Positions 61,945-64,000 of a stretch of DNA of 64,000 nt are shown here, in pieces. The stretch comes from Flaccisagitta enflata (taxonomy: Eukaryota > Chaetognatha > Sagittoidea > Aphragmophora), in the NCBI GenBank assembly GCA_965153355.1, contig OZ231127.1:49290001-49354000 (forward strand), written 5' to 3'. Made by a program: the position numbers and the translations under genes. Each line of letters opens with the position of its first letter. The stretch's first letter is position 1. Under the pieces are notes generated by a model, which ran no database searches, was not told the DNA's origin, and saw only the letters and a program-made list of their open reading frames with translations.

Positions 61945-62825
61945 ATGAATGCCGGCGATCCCATATGGTTGATTCTCGATTCTTGCCTCTAATGGTATGG
62001 TTTTTAACAACATTGCCTTTGATATCTTGATTGTCCTTGGATAGCTACATCATCATTTGGTAATTTGTTCGCTATAAATAATAGGGATATGCTAACTTCT
62101 ATGCATCTTTTTATTTTGGGTTGACATGGAATGTTTGAGGGGTCTCATTCAGTGGAAAGGATTTTGATTTTAGGTTGTGGGTTGCATGAAACTTTTACAA
62201 TGGGAAGATCAGATGGATGCAGGCGTGTATAAAGTTGATCATTACCCCCCCCCCCCCGGCGGGGGGGAATAAAATCAAAGGGTTTGTAGATGAGGAAAAA
62301 ATCAAAAGCTAAAAAAGAAGAAAAAAGAAATTTTTTGAAGATTTAACACTTTTGGTTGTTCCAAATGGTAGTCTCTGATTACTACAACACATTTTAACAT
62401 TATTTAAACTATTAATGTACTATTTTATTGCTTTGTGGGGAAGAAAATCATAGATTATGTAACACAACGCGACGCGTCGCAGGGAAGAAAATCAAAGGCA
62501 GGGGGGGAATGAAATCAAAAGCCACTCAATTATATACACCCTTGGATGGATGTGAGGGACTAAGCGCCCACAGTTCAGCACAATCATCTGGTACTCTTTC
62601 TTGTCAATGGCACTTGTAGCAAACAGGTTAAAATTATGGATTTTTTCTTTCTGGTTGGATTGTTGTCTTGAATTATTTCATGATAATGTTAAGATAGACT
62701 TGGTTATTTTGACTACTAAGGATAGTTGCGATGGGTCTGGATTAAACACCAGTGAGAGCTCCAAAGGCTCTCATCCTTTAGTAAAGTAGGGCTGGGTAGT
62801 AATGTTGTCCAACTTTCATACATGT
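61945..62825. repeat. Dispersed repeat D, copy interrupted by an insertion
   Basis: Aligns with 30550-31105 (GAATGCCGGCGATCCCATAT through CACCAGTGAGAGCTCC) with moderate divergence. The 62221-62547 segment is absent from the 30 kb copies. Confidence 0.85.
62221..62547. mobile_element. Insertion in repeat D, MITE-like
   Basis: Ends GGCGTGTATAAAGTTGA and, complementing the right side, GGGTGTATATAATTGA form a short inverted repeat. AATAAAATCAAAG and AATGAAATCAAAAG occur near the two ends. The flanking GATG copies make the target duplication ambiguous. Interior AT-rich, with a C/G homopolymer pair at 62246-62267. Confidence 0.6.
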
Positions 62826-62894
62826 ACAAGTTAGAAGATAGTTATAATTTTCAAACAATTTGGCTTGTTCTTTGTAATTCTAACCTTTGAACAA

Positions 62895-63105
62895 TCCCCC
62901 CCCCCCCCAAAAAAAAAAAGCTTCAGCTCTCTGACTTTTCCTTCCTGCCCCATTTTCAGACTTTGGACCCCAAGATCAGCTCCTGTGTGGAATAATAAGC
63001 CATCTGTCCCTCTGAGCTTGCCTCCACTCTTTCAATCTTATCCCCACAAACTATGACTATGGCATCGGGTACCGCTGACTATCAAACGCTTTTACAACTA
63101 TTTCG
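62895..63105. mobile_element. Family B right-end fragment
   Basis: CATCGGGTACCGCTGACTATC and AACGCTTTTACAACTATTTC (63063-63105) match the conserved B end. Upstream are decayed CCAAGATCAGCTCC units and a C/A homopolymer pair. Confidence 0.6.
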
Positions 63106-63584
63106 TTTTGTTTTCCGTCAAAAGCCAAACGTCAGAAATCATATCTATATCAGTCTATGGAGCAGTTGATTCACTCACACCTGGTCAAGTTGATTGTATA
63201 GTTGTTGATGCGTGATTGCTATTGACTGCATCCATACATTCATTACCATCTCTCAATTATTGTCATTCCTAATTCCTCCAAACAATATCAATCAATTTCG
63301 TCAACGTCTTACAGAAGCGTTAGCCATATGAAAAAAAAACGATTGCTGTTAGTCAGAAGTCAATGTACTGAGCTAACAGCCAACTTGTCAAAAACAGCTA
63401 ACAGCTTATTCGTCATTCGTCAATTACTAGTCATCGAGTGACCTGCGACAGAAAAACAAGCGGGAAGAGGATCAGTCAAGGCGAGATGAAATATGACCAA
63501 TTTTGAGGTTTACGTGGGGGAGCAAAATGCGCGAAAGCCTCAAGGGGCAAAAGACAGAGTGGGAACAAGGATGAGGAAGGGGCC

Positions 63585-63585
<1 letters not shown>
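63106..63585. other. No recognisable feature
   Basis: Unique-looking sequence. Confidence 0.5.

Positions 63586-63626
<41 letters not shown>
63586..63626. repeat. (GA)n microsatellite
   Basis: About 40 bp of GA. 63627-64000 is purine-rich unique-looking sequence with no gene seen. Confidence 0.95.
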
Positions 63627-63630
<4 letters not shown>

Positions 63631-64000
63631 GATAGAGAGAGATACAGATAGACAGACAAACACGTAGAGTTATAGAGAGGGACGGAGAGACAGTGATAGT
63701 GACAACCAGAAAGAAAAAAACAAGCACACCTGAGACAGATAGGATCAGAATGAGATGCATCAGATAGACAGTTGAGAAATTTCAAAAAAATGTTTACACG
63801 GACACAGGGACGTGTACTTTCATAAGAATATACTCACTAAGACACAGAGAAAATGCAAAGAAGGGTGGACAAACGAAAGCAAATGAAAGAAAGTGAAAGA
63901 GAAAAAGGGAATCTTCTTTTTCGCTGTTTGGAAGATTTTTCGCGTAAAAAAAACCTGATTTCAAGACCTGACAAATATCAAAGAGGCACTCGAGTTGTAA

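Overview
This is a gene-poor, repeat-dense stretch of animal (metazoan) nuclear DNA. The only convincing long coding region is the polyprotein of a BEL/Pao-type LTR retrotransposon, a class found in animal genomes. There is no bacterial gene organisation, no rRNA or tRNA gene that I can recognise, and no host gene that I can support. Perfect and near-perfect microsatellites are exceptionally dense: the tracts listed below sum by hand to roughly 7 kb, about a tenth of the window. The AT-rich background, high simple-repeat load and many short non-autonomous transposons fit a repeat-rich invertebrate. I cannot name the group from sequence alone.

Layout. 1-1963: a dispersed repeat and a TA-flanked miniature inverted-repeat element (MITE) with a second TA-flanked MITE nested inside it. 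2198-10185: a complete BEL/Pao retrotransposon on the minus strand, with two nearly identical ~0.8 kb LTRs, a primer-binding site, a structured leader and one 1855-codon ORF. It sits inside a (GT)n microsatellite that it splits in two. 10.2-25.5 kb: microsatellites, a hAT-like MITE, TA-MITEs, and the first members of three short element families that I call A, B and C. 29.8-37.8 kb: minisatellites, then a recent 3.2 kb tandem duplication (31222-34463 and 34464-37639) that carries a nest of elements in both copies. 38-52 kb: foldback elements, MITEs, more A, B and C copies and long compound microsatellites. 53-55 kb: a ~65 bp minisatellite array with two A elements inserted at the same point of the unit. 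55-64 kb: microsatellites, a ~150 bp repeat family related to the first 278 bases, and copies of a dispersed repeat also seen at 30-31 kb.

The most interesting material is of two kinds. First, the retrotransposon. Its LTRs are almost identical and its ORF is open, yet the reverse transcriptase active-site box reads YMND instead of YxDD. Its leader carries a series of small hairpins in which stems change by paired substitutions while the loop stays constant. Second, families A, B and C share one plan: a T5 tract, a short terminal hairpin, a tetranucleotide GGTC/CCGT-type tract or tandem-repeat core, and a conserved far end (GGCCTTGTT, or GCGACTATTC in B). Their ends often abut long microsatellites such as (GTT)n, (GAA)n, poly-T and (TTC)n, which suggests they seed or feed the microsatellite load of this genome.

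All identifications come from reading the sequence. No database search or folding program was run, so family names rest on motifs, target-site duplications and inverted repeats visible here.
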